64,000 bases of DNA from Pseudomonas capeferrum (GCF_013523055.1 NZ_JAAMQM010000015.1:1-64000), one strand, 5' to 3'. Positions 15,225 through 23,278 are shown, counted from the first letter of the stretch. Notes: generated from the letters alone by a model not told the origin. Numbers and translations are program-made.

Positions 15225-16083
15225 ATACCCCCTCGGCATCAGCCTCAGGGTCTGCGATCAGTCGCAGCAAATCAGCGACAGGCAGAGAGCAGAGCTCGCG
15301 CATGTCGTCGTTCGTGTCTTCCAGTCGTTGACGCAGGCCCTGGAGCAACTCGTGGAGCTGCTTTTTCTCCAGAAGGTTGACCGCCATGACCAAGACTCGC
15401 CATACCAGCTCGGATTCTTCATCCAGAGTGTCGGTGCGTTTGCGAAGATCCGCGAAGAAATCGAGGATCTCACCGCTGTCCAGGTGGTCGTAGACGCAAT
15501 CCGGACTCCAGGTGACCTCGGTACCGTAATCAGCCGCGAGCGCAGCCGTGACCTGGTCACGCAGTTGCGGCATCGAGGCCCAGTCCCATACGCCGAGTTG
15601 CGCGGCTTTGTTGAGTGTTTCCTGGACGGTGTTCAGCGTTGCAAGCATCTGCGGGAACAGCAACCGTCGGACTGACTTCGAACCTTCCCAGACAGCTACC
15701 TGCAGGGCATTTTGCATGGGCTTGGTTGGCAAGTGCCGGCGGCGATTAGCTTCCAGCAACAGTTCACGGAGCAAGGCATCGAGCTCGTTCGGCGTGCTGC
15801 AGTCGGGTTTGATTGTTGTCGTCTGCAGTAATTGCAGCGTCACCTCGCGGCCGTGAATATCCAGGCAGTGGAACGTGTCGTCGACCCAGTGACCAGCCGA
15901 CAGTGCCTCAGCAGTGATCAGCGTCTCGCAGTTGCTCGACCACAACAGGCGAAGCAGGGTGATGGTGGAATCCGTTTGCTCGACCTCCGCAGTGCAGCGC
16001 GTGGTAAGCCCGGGCAGCGTCAGCTGCACGTGGGAGGCGCTGTGCAGCAGGTTGATGAAGCTGATGAGCGATACGTTGTTCAT
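15223..16083 (-). CDS. Hypothetical protein, 286 aa
   Basis: Unrecognised. Mainly helical and Leu-rich, with an acidic C-terminus, and no signal peptide. The ATG at 16083 is selected because CAGGAG lies six bases upstream; the reading frame extends to 16272, but that extension overlaps the upstream element. TGTG-TGG-CATCCC lies 40 bases upstream, so the unit has complete array flanks in inverted orientation. Confidence 0.62.
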   Translation of the reverse strand: MNNVSLISFINLLHSASHVQLTLPGLTTRCTAEVEQTDSTITLLRLLWSSNCETLITAEALSAGHWVDDTFHCLDIHGREVTLQLLQTTTIKPDCSTPNELDALLRELLLEANRRRHLPTKPMQNALQVAVWEGSKSVRRLLFPQMLATLNTVQETLNKAAQLGVWDWASMPQLRDQVTAALAADYGTEVTWSPDCVYDHLDSGEILDFFADLRKRTDTLDEESELVWRVLVMAVNLLEKKQLHELLQGLRQRLEDTNDDMRELCSLPVADLLRLIADPEADAEGV

Positions 16084-16117
16084 GGCGAACTCCTGAAAGT
16101 AGTTGAACTTGCCCTCA

Positions 16118-16130
16118 GGGATGCCACACA
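16118..16130 (-). promoter_or_regulatory. Array 5' element TGTGTGGCATCCC (minus strand)
   Basis: Exact match to TGTG-N3-CATCYC on the minus strand, with CAT 40 bases before the ATG at 16083. Confidence 0.5.
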
Positions 16131-16334
16131 CGCACGAATACCCCCTCCCTTGTTCTGTGCTCTTGAAGCCGCCGGTCCCTCTCGGCCCGCAGTGCCGGCG
16201 CCAGGCACACCCCATTCTGTCAGTGAAAAAACCAGGCGAGTACAAATGTTCTCCACTACACTTCATCGACATGCAATTAACAGTCAGAGCAGGCCGACCT
16301 AGCTCCCGTCCATCCTGTACCTCCGGAGTCGCCC

Positions 16335-17393
16335 ATGAGCGCTACTGAAGACCTCTTCAAACCTGATAGTCCTTCTTGGAATGAACGGCCCAAGGAGACA
16401 TTCGACCACTGGATCAGCCAGCAGGCGGGGCGGGGCACCTCAGTCCGGATTCGAGTGTCATCTGCAGAGGTCTACCGTGCACAGTGGGGCCGGTTTGTCG
16501 ACTGGATTGAGCAAAAGAGCATTAAATTAGACGAAGTGGATGCAAGCGATATTTCAGACTTCCTCGATAGCCTAACCCCTGAGATCGAGAAGAACGAAAA
16601 GCGAGTGAACAATAGGCCGCAGCGCGACCGGTACCGCAAACTCATACAACGGGTGTTGGCCGACCTGTTCAAGGAAAAGGAAGAGCCAGGCTTCCTCAAC
16701 CCGGCGGCGCAGGCGTTGAGGGCTGAAGGGGTCAAATGGAAGGATGTCGACGGCAACCTGCCTACGAGCTTTCTGCGGCCCCAGGAAGCCGAGCTGCTGG
16801 CCAATCACCTGGTGGCGCCGCTGACGGCGCAGAACGAGCGGGGGCGCTGGCGCGAAGCCCGCGATCGGGCGATGGTGGGTCTGTGTGTGGGGGCTGGGCT
16901 CAAGGTGCAGGACATCGTCGGCCTGACTGTTAATTGCATCACCCCGCAAGCCGCCCCATGGATCATCATTTCCTATGCGGATTCGAAGTTCGAGCACCGG
17001 ACCAAGCCGTTTGACTACGCCGCCCGGGCGCTGGCCACCTGGTTGCACATCCGCCATCAGGCCGGTACCGAGGGCGACCTGGTGTTCCCGAGCGACATCA
17101 CGCCGGTGGTCAAGAACGGTCGCAAAATCACCTCGATCAACCCGTCGACGGTGAACCGCATCACCGAGGCCGTGATCGTCGAATCCGGGGTGAAGGCCAT
17201 TCGCGATCCTGAGCATCGAGCTAGCCCGCAGACCCTACGTAATACCTTTGCGGCTGAGTTGTTCGAAAGAGGTGAAACGCCGGCCCTGGTGGCGGAATGG
17301 ATGGGCTTTGCACAGCCCGTATCCGCCGAGCGGCTTTATGAGTCCTGGAAACTGTGGCGGCAGTCCACCAAAGGCACAGAACAAGGGGAGTGA
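16335..17393 (+). CDS. Tyrosine recombinase/integrase-like protein with degenerate catalytic residues, 352 aa
   Basis: Two-domain layout: an N-terminal SAM-like core-binding region (about 20-125) and a C-terminal catalytic-type domain (about 150-345). The usual landmarks are there but altered. The first Arg box reads GAGLKVQDIVGL, with Lys where Arg is expected. Box II reads SPQTLRNTFA, so HxxR has become QxxR and the later His is Asn. The next His/Trp box reads MGFAQP. A Tyr remains in SAERLYESW. It may therefore be a DNA-binding relic or a divergent enzyme. CTCCGGAG precedes the ATG at 16335. It marks the left end of an insertion-like block. Confidence 0.8.
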   Translation: MSATEDLFKPDSPSWNERPKETFDHWISQQAGRGTSVRIRVSSAEVYRAQWGRFVDWIEQKSIKLDEVDASDISDFLDSLTPEIEKNEKRVNNRPQRDRYRKLIQRVLADLFKEKEEPGFLNPAAQALRAEGVKWKDVDGNLPTSFLRPQEAELLANHLVAPLTAQNERGRWREARDRAMVGLCVGAGLKVQDIVGLTVNCITPQAAPWIIISYADSKFEHRTKPFDYAARALATWLHIRHQAGTEGDLVFPSDITPVVKNGRKITSINPSTVNRITEAVIVESGVKAIRDPEHRASPQTLRNTFAAELFERGETPALVAEWMGFAQPVSAERLYESWKLWRQSTKGTEQGE

Positions 17394-17496
17394 TCTGTAG
17401 TTGGGTAGAGGCGTGATCACCTCCGCCCTCTGCGGACTCTTGTTTAGCGAACCCATGCACTGCGTAAGAAACGCGCATGATTCACGAACGCCAGAA

Positions 17497-17533
17497 ACCA
17501 CAAGGCCCACTACGAAGTAGCGGGCCTTGTGGT
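17497..17533. repeat. Long hairpin 3' of the recombinase gene
   Basis: ACCACAAGGCCC and GGGCCTTGTGGT form a perfect 12-bp stem, extended by CTAC / GTAG around a GAA turn. No T-run follows on the plus strand, so it is not a standard terminator. Its position about 100 bases after a recombinase gene makes a recombination site or protected 3' end conceivable. Confidence 0.5.
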
Positions 17534-18567
17534 CGCAAGTTCAACCTTTCGGTTGATTTTCCCAGCCTTTCAGGAGATTGGGTAGGTTGAGGCTTGATCG
17601 CCTGCATGGGCCCTATTAGACACCGATTCCGCTGGCGATGCAACATGGATCTATAAAATTCTTCAGACCATCGCTTGCGCCCCCTAAAATGGCGGAAATT
17701 AGCCGCTTCTAGAGGATTAGGCATCCTTATACACTGCTTTAAAACCCTCTAATCAGCACTATAAATACTCACAGTATCGGAATGGGCAAAGGCAACCCAT
17801 GCATTCAGAAGCACGAGGCGTATAGGTACGCGTTCCAGGCGCGACTTCTGCCTTAACCCAATAGGGACAACGATGGCCACCATACTCTCACACGAACAGC
17901 AGCAGCGCCGGGAAGATAACGAGCTCAGCATGCAGCCTATCAACCGAGCCAAGCCTCCAACCGTGCGGGCTATGATTTTGATCGGTTCAAAACATCCTCG
18001 GTCCAGCCAGATTCACCCTATGCTGGCCGGCTGAACTGCTTCCAGTACTCGGCCTCCTCGATCGCGAGAGCCTGGCATGCAGGCGATAATCATGAGTTCC
18101 TGATCTTTCGCTTATCAGCCACCTGAATTCCCCTAGTGGCTAATCCGCGGGAGGTACCGAGGACAACGAGGGGTGGGGGATAATAGCCACGCCCGATCAA
18201 TGGCTCGAACGGGTCGAGGTACTCTGTAGGCTGCAGTTGTCCCTGGTGCAGAATACGAAGTGCTGTAATCGACATAAGCTTGTTGGCCACGTCCATTTTC
18301 GGCTTCTATGCAGGCCATCACCATTGCTACCTCCCTGCCATCAGTTGTGAGTCTCACAAACAGAGACATCAGGTCGCCAAAATCGGCCGATGAGTTGGAT
18401 TTCAAGCTTCGCTGCCATGGACAAAGGTTATCCGAATCAGCCTCGGTAGTCGTCTCGACAAGCAAGATAGTGGCAGTGCCCAGCGCCGAGGGATAGTGTA
18501 AAGTACTACGCAATATCGTGCTTAGTTTCTACGCTTTTTTCTGACGTCAAATAATCAGGGAAGACTG
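17534..18567. other. Weakly coding stretch between recombinase and nuclease-like gene
   Basis: About 1 kb with only one small plausible gene (17873-18034). Overlapping minus-strand frames of up to 126 codons at 18090-18513 lack ribosome binding sites and recognisable sequence, and may be remnants of a decayed gene. Two related stretches, GGGTAGAGGCGTGATCACC near 17403 and GGGTAGGTTGAGGCTTGATCG near 17579, are imperfect repeats of each other flanking the hairpin. Confidence 0.4.
17873..18034 (+). CDS. Possible small protein, 53 aa
   Basis: TAGGGACAACG precedes an ATG opening 53 codons with a polar, Gln/Arg-rich N-terminus (SHEQQQRREDNE) and a basic C-terminal half. TACGCGTT, the motif found ahead of transfer genes, lies 46 bases upstream at 17827. 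No family is recognised; short length keeps confidence low. Confidence 0.33.
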   Translation: MATILSHEQQQRREDNELSMQPINRAKPPTVRAMILIGSKHPRSSQIHPMLAG

Positions 18568-20058
18568 ATGTATCACCATTACAAGCCACTTCGTAATTTT
18601 GTTGCCAAGCTTGACCGTACTGCAGCCCTTCTACAAATATGTCGGTTTTTTCAGAATATCCAATATGGGGAATCTATTCCTCTGCACTTTTCACGCATTC
18701 ATCCAAAGGGCAAGTGTTCTATAAAGGGTGTAGTATTTCCTTGGGAGCTCGATATCCTTGCGCGTGAGGTGATCTTGAACTCTGGAGTGGGTGCTACAAA
18801 AAACCTTTTTGACTTAAGAGATTTTGTTTCCGCCATCGAGAAAGTCAGGAAGCTGCAAGATCAACAGGTGCACGGCCGCCTTGAAAAGATGATCTTCCAA
18901 GAAGTGCATCGGATCATTCAGCAACAGTTCCCCTGGCAGGCCCACACTGTCGAATTGCGGCTTGCTCGATACTTTAGGATTTACAGAGCGCCTGAGGTTG
19001 AAGCCCTTTTGGAGAAGGAGACTGGCCTCACTATCAAGAAATTCTATCTCCTAGGTATGGCGACAGCCGGTGCGTTCATCTCAAAAAATTCATATGATCT
19101 GAATACTGATTTTACACAGCTCGGAGTTTCTGATCAGCAACGGGATTCATTTTTCAACTTGATTGTGATGGATTTTCAGCCCCTCCGAGAGCGGACCAAG
19201 TCAGTTCAAGAATACAATGAGAACTGGTCGTACACTATCAACCCTTTGCAAAGTACACCTTTGGTTCGTGTTTTTCCAGAGGCCCCTAATATTGTAATTT
19301 GCCCGGTTCCTCATTTTATCTTGTCGAGAGTGTCGGAAGGCTTATTTTTTGACTTGGGAAGAATTGAGGGGTTTGAGAATCCATACGGGGCGGCGGTTGA
19401 ACGATATGTTGGTGAAATAAGTGCTGAGCTTATAACAACGGGCAATCTATCAATTCGAGCGGGAGAGGAGTATTTCGTTAAAAAGACTAAGAAGGATGGG
19501 GTGGACTGGTATGTGTACGATGGATCGGCGGCTATGCTTATTGAGTGTAAATCGAAGCGCCTTGGACTTCCAGCTCGTTACCAGCTAGAGGAGGGCGCTC
19601 TAGAGAAAGAGGTTAATCATCTGGCAAAATTCGTCGTTCAGAACTACAAGAATTTGGCGGATGTAGTTAGTGAGTATACGCCATGGAAGCCAGAGGGTCG
19701 GAAACTCTACCCGGTTGTATTGACTCTCTCAAACTGGTATCTCTTTGGCCCATCCATCTTCCAGAAACTTGAAGACGCTATTCTTAATCTCCTAGACAAG
19801 GCTGGTCTTGAAAAGAGCATGGTAGATCAGTACCCATACACAATCATGTCGATTGAGGAGTATGAGATCGCAATTCAGGTCATTAGTCAGGTTGGCTTGA
19901 CGGAGTTTTTTGAAGAGCGATCAAAAAGCGAGCATAAAGGGTGGATGGTTTCCCCATTCATGGATTCCAAATATCCAGATGTAGTCGCTAATGCTCGCTT
20001 TGATTATTTGCGGTCTGAACTAGACTTCATGATCGATGATATTGAACCTGCGGTTTGA
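18568..20058 (+). CDS. PD-(D/E)xK nuclease-like protein, candidate defence gene, 496 aa
   Basis: A large protein of unknown family. Residues about 275-335 carry the order of a PD-(D/E)xK nuclease core: Glu278 in AAVERY, Asp318 in WYVYDGS, then a hydrophobic strand ending in Glu326-Cys-Lys328 (MLIECKSKR). The rest is mostly helical, with no membrane segment. AGGGAAG lies five bases before the ATG. The gene is visibly AT-richer than its neighbours and uses more A/T-ending codons, suggesting transfer from elsewhere. It stands alone beside a recombinase-like gene, as single-gene defence systems often do. Nuclease activity and a defence role are inferences; no methylase partner is adjacent. Confidence 0.65.
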   Translation: MYHHYKPLRNFVAKLDRTAALLQICRFFQNIQYGESIPLHFSRIHPKGKCSIKGVVFPWELDILAREVILNSGVGATKNLFDLRDFVSAIEKVRKLQDQQVHGRLEKMIFQEVHRIIQQQFPWQAHTVELRLARYFRIYRAPEVEALLEKETGLTIKKFYLLGMATAGAFISKNSYDLNTDFTQLGVSDQQRDSFFNLIVMDFQPLRERTKSVQEYNENWSYTINPLQSTPLVRVFPEAPNIVICPVPHFILSRVSEGLFFDLGRIEGFENPYGAAVERYVGEISAELITTGNLSIRAGEEYFVKKTKKDGVDWYVYDGSAAMLIECKSKRLGLPARYQLEEGALEKEVNHLAKFVVQNYKNLADVVSEYTPWKPEGRKLYPVVLTLSNWYLFGPSIFQKLEDAILNLLDKAGLEKSMVDQYPYTIMSIEEYEIAIQVISQVGLTEFFEERSKSEHKGWMVSPFMDSKYPDVVANARFDYLRSELDFMIDDIEPAV

Positions 20059-20299
20059 GGTATCAGGCTCTGCCTCGGAGTGTGCGCGAGCAGGGCCGAA
20101 TTCCTGAGGATTTATCGGATTCAACAAAAAAACTCCGCATGGCTACCGCACCAAGTGTACAACCATGGCTGACCAACCAAAGTAGAGAAACCAGCACACA
20201 TTGGAGCTGAGCTCTGTCCTGTCGGCCTATCACCGGAGCAGAGCTCGCACACTCGCATCAGCACCCCTACCTCAAACCGAGCCCAGCTTTATTGCTCGA

Positions 20300-20338
20300 T
20301 GCTCACCATCTCCTGGGACCAGGTCATCGCAAGACCTG
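20300..20338 (+). promoter_or_regulatory. Array 5' element variant plus leader hairpin
   Basis: TG-CTCAC-CATCTCC, with CAT 52 bases before the ATG at 20359, followed by stem CAGGTC / GACCTG around a loop containing TCGCAA, then TTCAGGAG. This is the third copy of the leader hairpin also seen at 2561 and 10142. The 300 bases 20059-20358 hold no gene otherwise. Confidence 0.5.
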
Positions 20339-20358
20339 TTTCATTCAGGAGATTCAGC

Positions 20359-20622
20359 ATGTCCAAGCAAATCCAAGCAACTCAAACTGCAGTTCTGGTC
20401 GATGACCGTGAACAAGGTACGATCCTCGCCTCACTTCGCCACTATCAGGAGTTCCTTCGAAGCGGCGAGTCAGCAACTCCGGGCTTGCTTGATATCGCAA
20501 GCAATTCCGGACAGCTCACCCCTCTGTCCATCCAAGAGATCGAAGGGCTCTGCGAGAAAGTAAATTTCGGCTCGACCGTTAAGGAACTCGAATCGTTCGT
20601 CGCCAACACCAAAGCTAAGTGA
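20359..20622 (+). CDS. Hypothetical protein, 87 aa
   Basis: The ATG at 20359 follows CAGGAG by about eight bases; an in-frame ATG at 20299 would place the leader hairpin inside the gene. Small, acidic, mainly helical protein of unknown family. It is the first of two genes; the next starts 11 bases after its stop. Confidence 0.6.
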   Translation: MSKQIQATQTAVLVDDREQGTILASLRHYQEFLRSGESATPGLLDIASNSGQLTPLSIQEIEGLCEKVNFGSTVKELESFVANTKAK

Positions 20623-20633
20623 AGGGTGGCGGT

Positions 20634-20882
20634 ATGCATCCCATCATCGAAGCCTCGCGACTGATGAAAGACGCGCAGATCACCCGTAAAGCAGCGGTGC
20701 ATGCCAATGGTGGCACCATTTTCCTCTGGGAGCTTTCAACAGGAGGCACCATTGAGACCATCCGCTCAGCGCATGGCTTCAGTTCAACCGCGTTGAAGGC
20801 CATCCCCTTCATCGAACGCGTCAATTACTACAGCGCCATGCGCGGTACCAAGGTAACTGGTAGCTACCAGCTGCAAGCTTAG
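20634..20882 (+). CDS. Hypothetical protein, 82 aa
   Basis: Starts at ATG 20634 behind GGGTGGCGG; a GTG at 20619 is less likely. The product has an N-terminal helix and a beta-rich middle (GGTIFLWELSTGGTIETI). It ends two bases before the array tail at 20884. Family unknown. Confidence 0.58.
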   Translation: MHPIIEASRLMKDAQITRKAAVHANGGTIFLWELSTGGTIETIRSAHGFSSTALKAIPFIERVNYYSAMRGTKVTGSYQLQA

Positions 20883-20883
20883 A

Positions 20884-20920
20884 AACGCTCCATCCAACCC
20901 GGCCACGCGCCGGGTTTTTC
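20884..20920 (+). terminator. Array tail (AACGCTCCATCC) and terminator
   Basis: Tail identical to that at 15136, followed by stem AACCCGGC / GCCGGGTT and T residues. The array resumes here after the 16.3-20.1 kb block with the same signals. Confidence 0.86.
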
Positions 20921-20939
20921 ATGTGGATTTATAGGCCCA

Positions 20940-20952
20940 TGAGGGACATCCC
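20940..20952 (+). promoter_or_regulatory. Array 5' element variant TGAGGGACATCCC
   Basis: One mismatch from TGTG-N3-CATCYC. CAT lies 74 bases before the ATG at 21021, farther than usual. Confidence 0.35.
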
Positions 20953-21020
20953 CAAAGGCAAGTTCAACGCCAGATGGCGACTCAAGTGCCTCGGCACACC
21001 TCACATGAATGGAGCAGGCG

Positions 21021-21245
21021 ATGGCCACTCTCACCGCAGTTATAGCAAGGAAGAAAATTGAAGATCACCTGATGAAAGGGGCGGGCATCTACGCCTACCA
21101 CCCGAAGCTGGGCGGGCGCTACTTCGATGCACGTGTGTCTGGCGAAACGCTGGAGGTCTGGGACGGTTACAGCTGGTTCGAAGTGCCTCGTGACACGAAG
21201 TTCAACAACGGCAATGGATCTGCGGGTGACCTGTTCACTTATTGA
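21021..21245 (+). CDS. Hypothetical protein, 74 aa
   Basis: ATG 21021 has GGAGCAGG upstream; an in-frame ATG at 21009 would put that site inside the gene. A small protein with an N-terminal helix and an SH3-like run of beta strands (GRYFDARVSGETLEVWDG). Family unknown. It is followed 34 bases later by another small gene, probably on the same transcript. Confidence 0.58.
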   Translation: MATLTAVIARKKIEDHLMKGAGIYAYHPKLGGRYFDARVSGETLEVWDGYSWFEVPRDTKFNNGNGSAGDLFTY

Positions 21246-21279
21246 TCTGCCAGCAATAAACGCCTTTCAGGAGATACAC

Positions 21280-21543
21280 ATGAGCACCCGCACCCCTGTC
21301 GCAAAACTGGGCAAGACCGTCATCGCCGCCACAATCGAGCTGAAGGTGGGCCGAAGCGCTTACCAAATTGACGTACCTGCTGGCACCACATGCTGTTTCC
21401 TCGTAGGAGGTAGCAATGGAGGACGTTGGGTCGTTGAGGATCTGTCATTCCTCAATCCGAACTCATCGGTGTACCACGATGCCGACCACTACGGGATTCC
21501 TATCCCGGAAAGCAACGTAATGGAGAATGCAGGCCGGACATGA
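21280..21543 (+). CDS. Hypothetical protein, 87 aa
   Basis: CAGGAG lies about seven bases before the ATG at 21280; the frame extends upstream through the previous gene but that part is a shadow. The product is beta-rich with an acidic, His-containing C-terminal part (YHDADHYGIPIP). No family is recognised. A terminator follows 48 bases later. Confidence 0.58.
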   Translation: MSTRTPVAKLGKTVIAATIELKVGRSAYQIDVPAGTTCCFLVGGSNGGRWVVEDLSFLNPNSSVYHDADHYGIPIPESNVMENAGRT

Positions 21544-21591
21544 GCCGTTTGGATTCTTGCGAGCGAACCAGCTCTGCATAACTGCTTCACC

Positions 21592-21623
21592 ATCCCTCGG
21601 ACCATTGGTTCGAGGGATTTTTT
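21592..21623 (+). terminator. Rho-independent terminator
   Basis: ATCCCTCG / CGAGGGAT stem and a T-run. It separates the array from the converging minus-strand gene that ends at 21622. Confidence 0.78.
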
Positions 21624-22350
21624 ATGCCGCCGGCTGCACCAGAGTTCTGGCTGACGAATGCAGTATTGCACCCGACGTCGACATCTCGGCGCCTTCGCGC
21701 TCGATCGCTCCCGCAGTAGATACCTCAGCCGTTAGCGGCAGCTGGCAATCACCGCACACCAGGTTGAACTGGTCGCCGCCGAGCACAGATTTGTTGCAGC
21801 CAGCACATGTGTATTTCGTTCTGGCCCAGGCTTTTTTGTTCGCGCTTCGGAGGCCAGCACCAGCAGGCCCGGCCGCACCCGCCAGATTGATATTCAGCCC
21901 TTGATCGTGAAGCTCGCGGATGAGGAGACTCAGGCCCCCGCCTTCGAGAAGGTAGTGCGACACCTTCTGCCCAGTCACTCGGCCACCAGGCATACCGGTA
22001 CTGGACGGTTGCAGACCGATCTCGACCATTTTCTCGGCCCAGACCTGGTCGTGGTAGGACCGCCGCGGGGGCGGTCCGGAGTGCTGGCGGTACTGATGAC
22101 AGGCCTGATGCGCCAGCGATTCGATCATCTTGCTGCTCGAAAGGTGCGCCCCGATGGCGATTTGGTCCAGGGCCGGGCAGAGCTCCCCGCTCGGAAGAGC
22201 GCCAGGCCGGTAATGGCCTTCAGATCCATGGCGTGTCGAAAATCCGATTTCACAGCCAGGCAATGCCCCGGAAAAGAAACGCTCGTTGATGGCGTGATAG
22301 GCGTGCTGCAGTTGCTGCAACGGGTGAGATGGCGGCTTTGCGGTATCCAT
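21622..22350 (-). CDS. SprT-like protein with altered zinc-protease motif, 242 aa
   Basis: Residues about 10-130 follow the SprT/Spartan-like fold: an N-terminal LQHAYHAINERFFSGALPGC, then the active-site helix, then YHDQVWAEKMVEIGLQPSSTG and PGG-VTGQ, which recur in plasmid and ICE SprT relatives. The active-site motif, normally HExxH, here reads HQACH: the general-base Glu is Gln (codon CAG). A second region has a zinc ribbon (CAGC...CGDC, about 185-205). Probably a DNA-associated, catalytically weakened or dead member. It is divergent from the dsbC-like gene, with ACGCGTGACTATA about 37 bases upstream. Confidence 0.75.
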   Translation of the reverse strand: MDTAKPPSHPLQQLQHAYHAINERFFSGALPGCEIGFSTRHGSEGHYRPGALPSGELCPALDQIAIGAHLSSSKMIESLAHQACHQYRQHSGPPPRRSYHDQVWAEKMVEIGLQPSSTGMPGGRVTGQKVSHYLLEGGGLSLLIRELHDQGLNINLAGAAGPAGAGLRSANKKAWARTKYTCAGCNKSVLGGDQFNLVCGDCQLPLTAEVSTAGAIEREGAEMSTSGAILHSSARTLVQPAA

Positions 22351-22374
22351 AACTCTCTTTTAATACTCGCTGCG

Positions 22375-22424
22375 TATAGTCACGCGTTGTCGGTATTGCT
22401 AGTATATGATCACACGTACACATA
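22375..22424. promoter_or_regulatory. Divergent promoter region with two TACG/ACGCGT-type motifs
   Basis: Minus-strand ACGCGTGACTAT lies 37 bases before the SprT-like start, and plus-strand ACACGTACACATA (22412-22424) lies 49 bases before the dsbC-like start. The first is nearly identical to the motif ahead of the recG-like gene at 62410; the second is identical to one at 31787. Confidence 0.48.
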
Positions 22425-22460
22425 ATTCTACCGATGCCATTTCTAAATCTGAGGTAACCG

Positions 22461-23258
22461 ATGAAAAAGCTCGTTGTCGCTATCGCTCTCGCCAGTTGCT
22501 CGCTGGCTGCATTCGCCCAGGCCGAGTCTCCTGCACCAGAGGTGGCTCAGGCCCCTGCAGCAGCCATCGCTCCAGCTGCTGCGGCAGCGGCGCCAGCTGC
22601 TGACATCGAGATCATGACCGTGCTCAACACGCTCAAGGGCAAATACCCCTCCACCAACTTCACCAACGTGGAGCGGGCGCCGATTGATGGCCTCTACGAA
22701 ATCACCATGGGCAAGAACATTGCCTATACCGACGCTTCAGGTCGCTACCTGTTGTTCGGCAGCGTCTACGACATGCAGACCCGCAAGGACCTGACGGCAC
22801 CTAAGCGAGCTGCCGCTGAGAAAATCGACGTATCGAAGTTTCCTCTGGCCGATGCGATCACTCGCGTGAAGGGCAACGGCGCCCGCAAGCTCTACCTGTT
22901 CTCTGACCCTGACTGCCCGTTCTGCAAAACCCTGGAATCGGACGTCCTGGCCAAGCTCGACAACGTCACGATCTACACCTTCATGTATCCGCTTGACTCA
23001 CTGCACCCGCAGGCTCGCGCCAAAGCAGAATCGGTTTGGTGTTTGCCTGAATCGGGCCGGGCTGCAGCATGGGAAGCACTGGCGCATGGCACCCAGCCTC
23101 CGGCGAAGAAATGCGACAACCCAATCGAGCGCAACATCGCCCTGGCTGAAAGCATCGGCTTCCAAGGCACCCCAGCCATGGTGAGCGAAGACGGCCGAAA
23201 GCTGCCGGGGCTGGTACCACTTGAGCGCCTGGATAACTTCCTCAACGGCGGTTCCTGA
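22461..23258 (+). CDS. dsbC: DsbC-like periplasmic disulfide isomerase
   Basis: A signal peptide (cleavage near AFA/QAE) is followed by an Ala/Pro-rich linker, a DsbC-type dimerisation region with YEITMGKNIAYTDASGRYLL-like strands, and a thioredoxin domain with active site CPFC and cis-Pro loop GTPAM. Two further cysteines (VWCLP, KKCDN) match the second disulfide of DsbC. 265 residues, somewhat longer than E. coli DsbC because of the linker. As first gene of a dsbC-traW-traU-trbC block it most likely isomerises disulfides in the Cys-rich TraU, TraN and TraH proteins in the periplasm. Confidence 0.88.
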   Translation: MKKLVVAIALASCSLAAFAQAESPAPEVAQAPAAAIAPAAAAAAPAADIEIMTVLNTLKGKYPSTNFTNVERAPIDGLYEITMGKNIAYTDASGRYLLFGSVYDMQTRKDLTAPKRAAAEKIDVSKFPLADAITRVKGNGARKLYLFSDPDCPFCKTLESDVLAKLDNVTIYTFMYPLDSLHPQARAKAESVWCLPESGRAAAWEALAHGTQPPAKKCDNPIERNIALAESIGFQGTPAMVSEDGRKLPGLVPLERLDNFLNGGS

Positions 23259-23278
23259 TCCCCCTCCGACAGTTTTCT

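Noticed and set aside
18090..18513. Two overlapping minus-strand frames (68 and 126 codons) before the nuclease-like gene
   Set aside because: The longer one would start at TTG without a ribosome binding site, and neither product resembles a known protein. They may be debris of a lost gene, so they are only mentioned in the region entry.
4264..20920. Array tails considered as integron attC sites (AACGCT resembles the core GTTRRRY/RYYYAAC end)
   Set aside because: The tails lack the paired left and right boxes of attC, each unit has its own terminator, units occur in both orientations, and no IntI-type integrase is present in the window.
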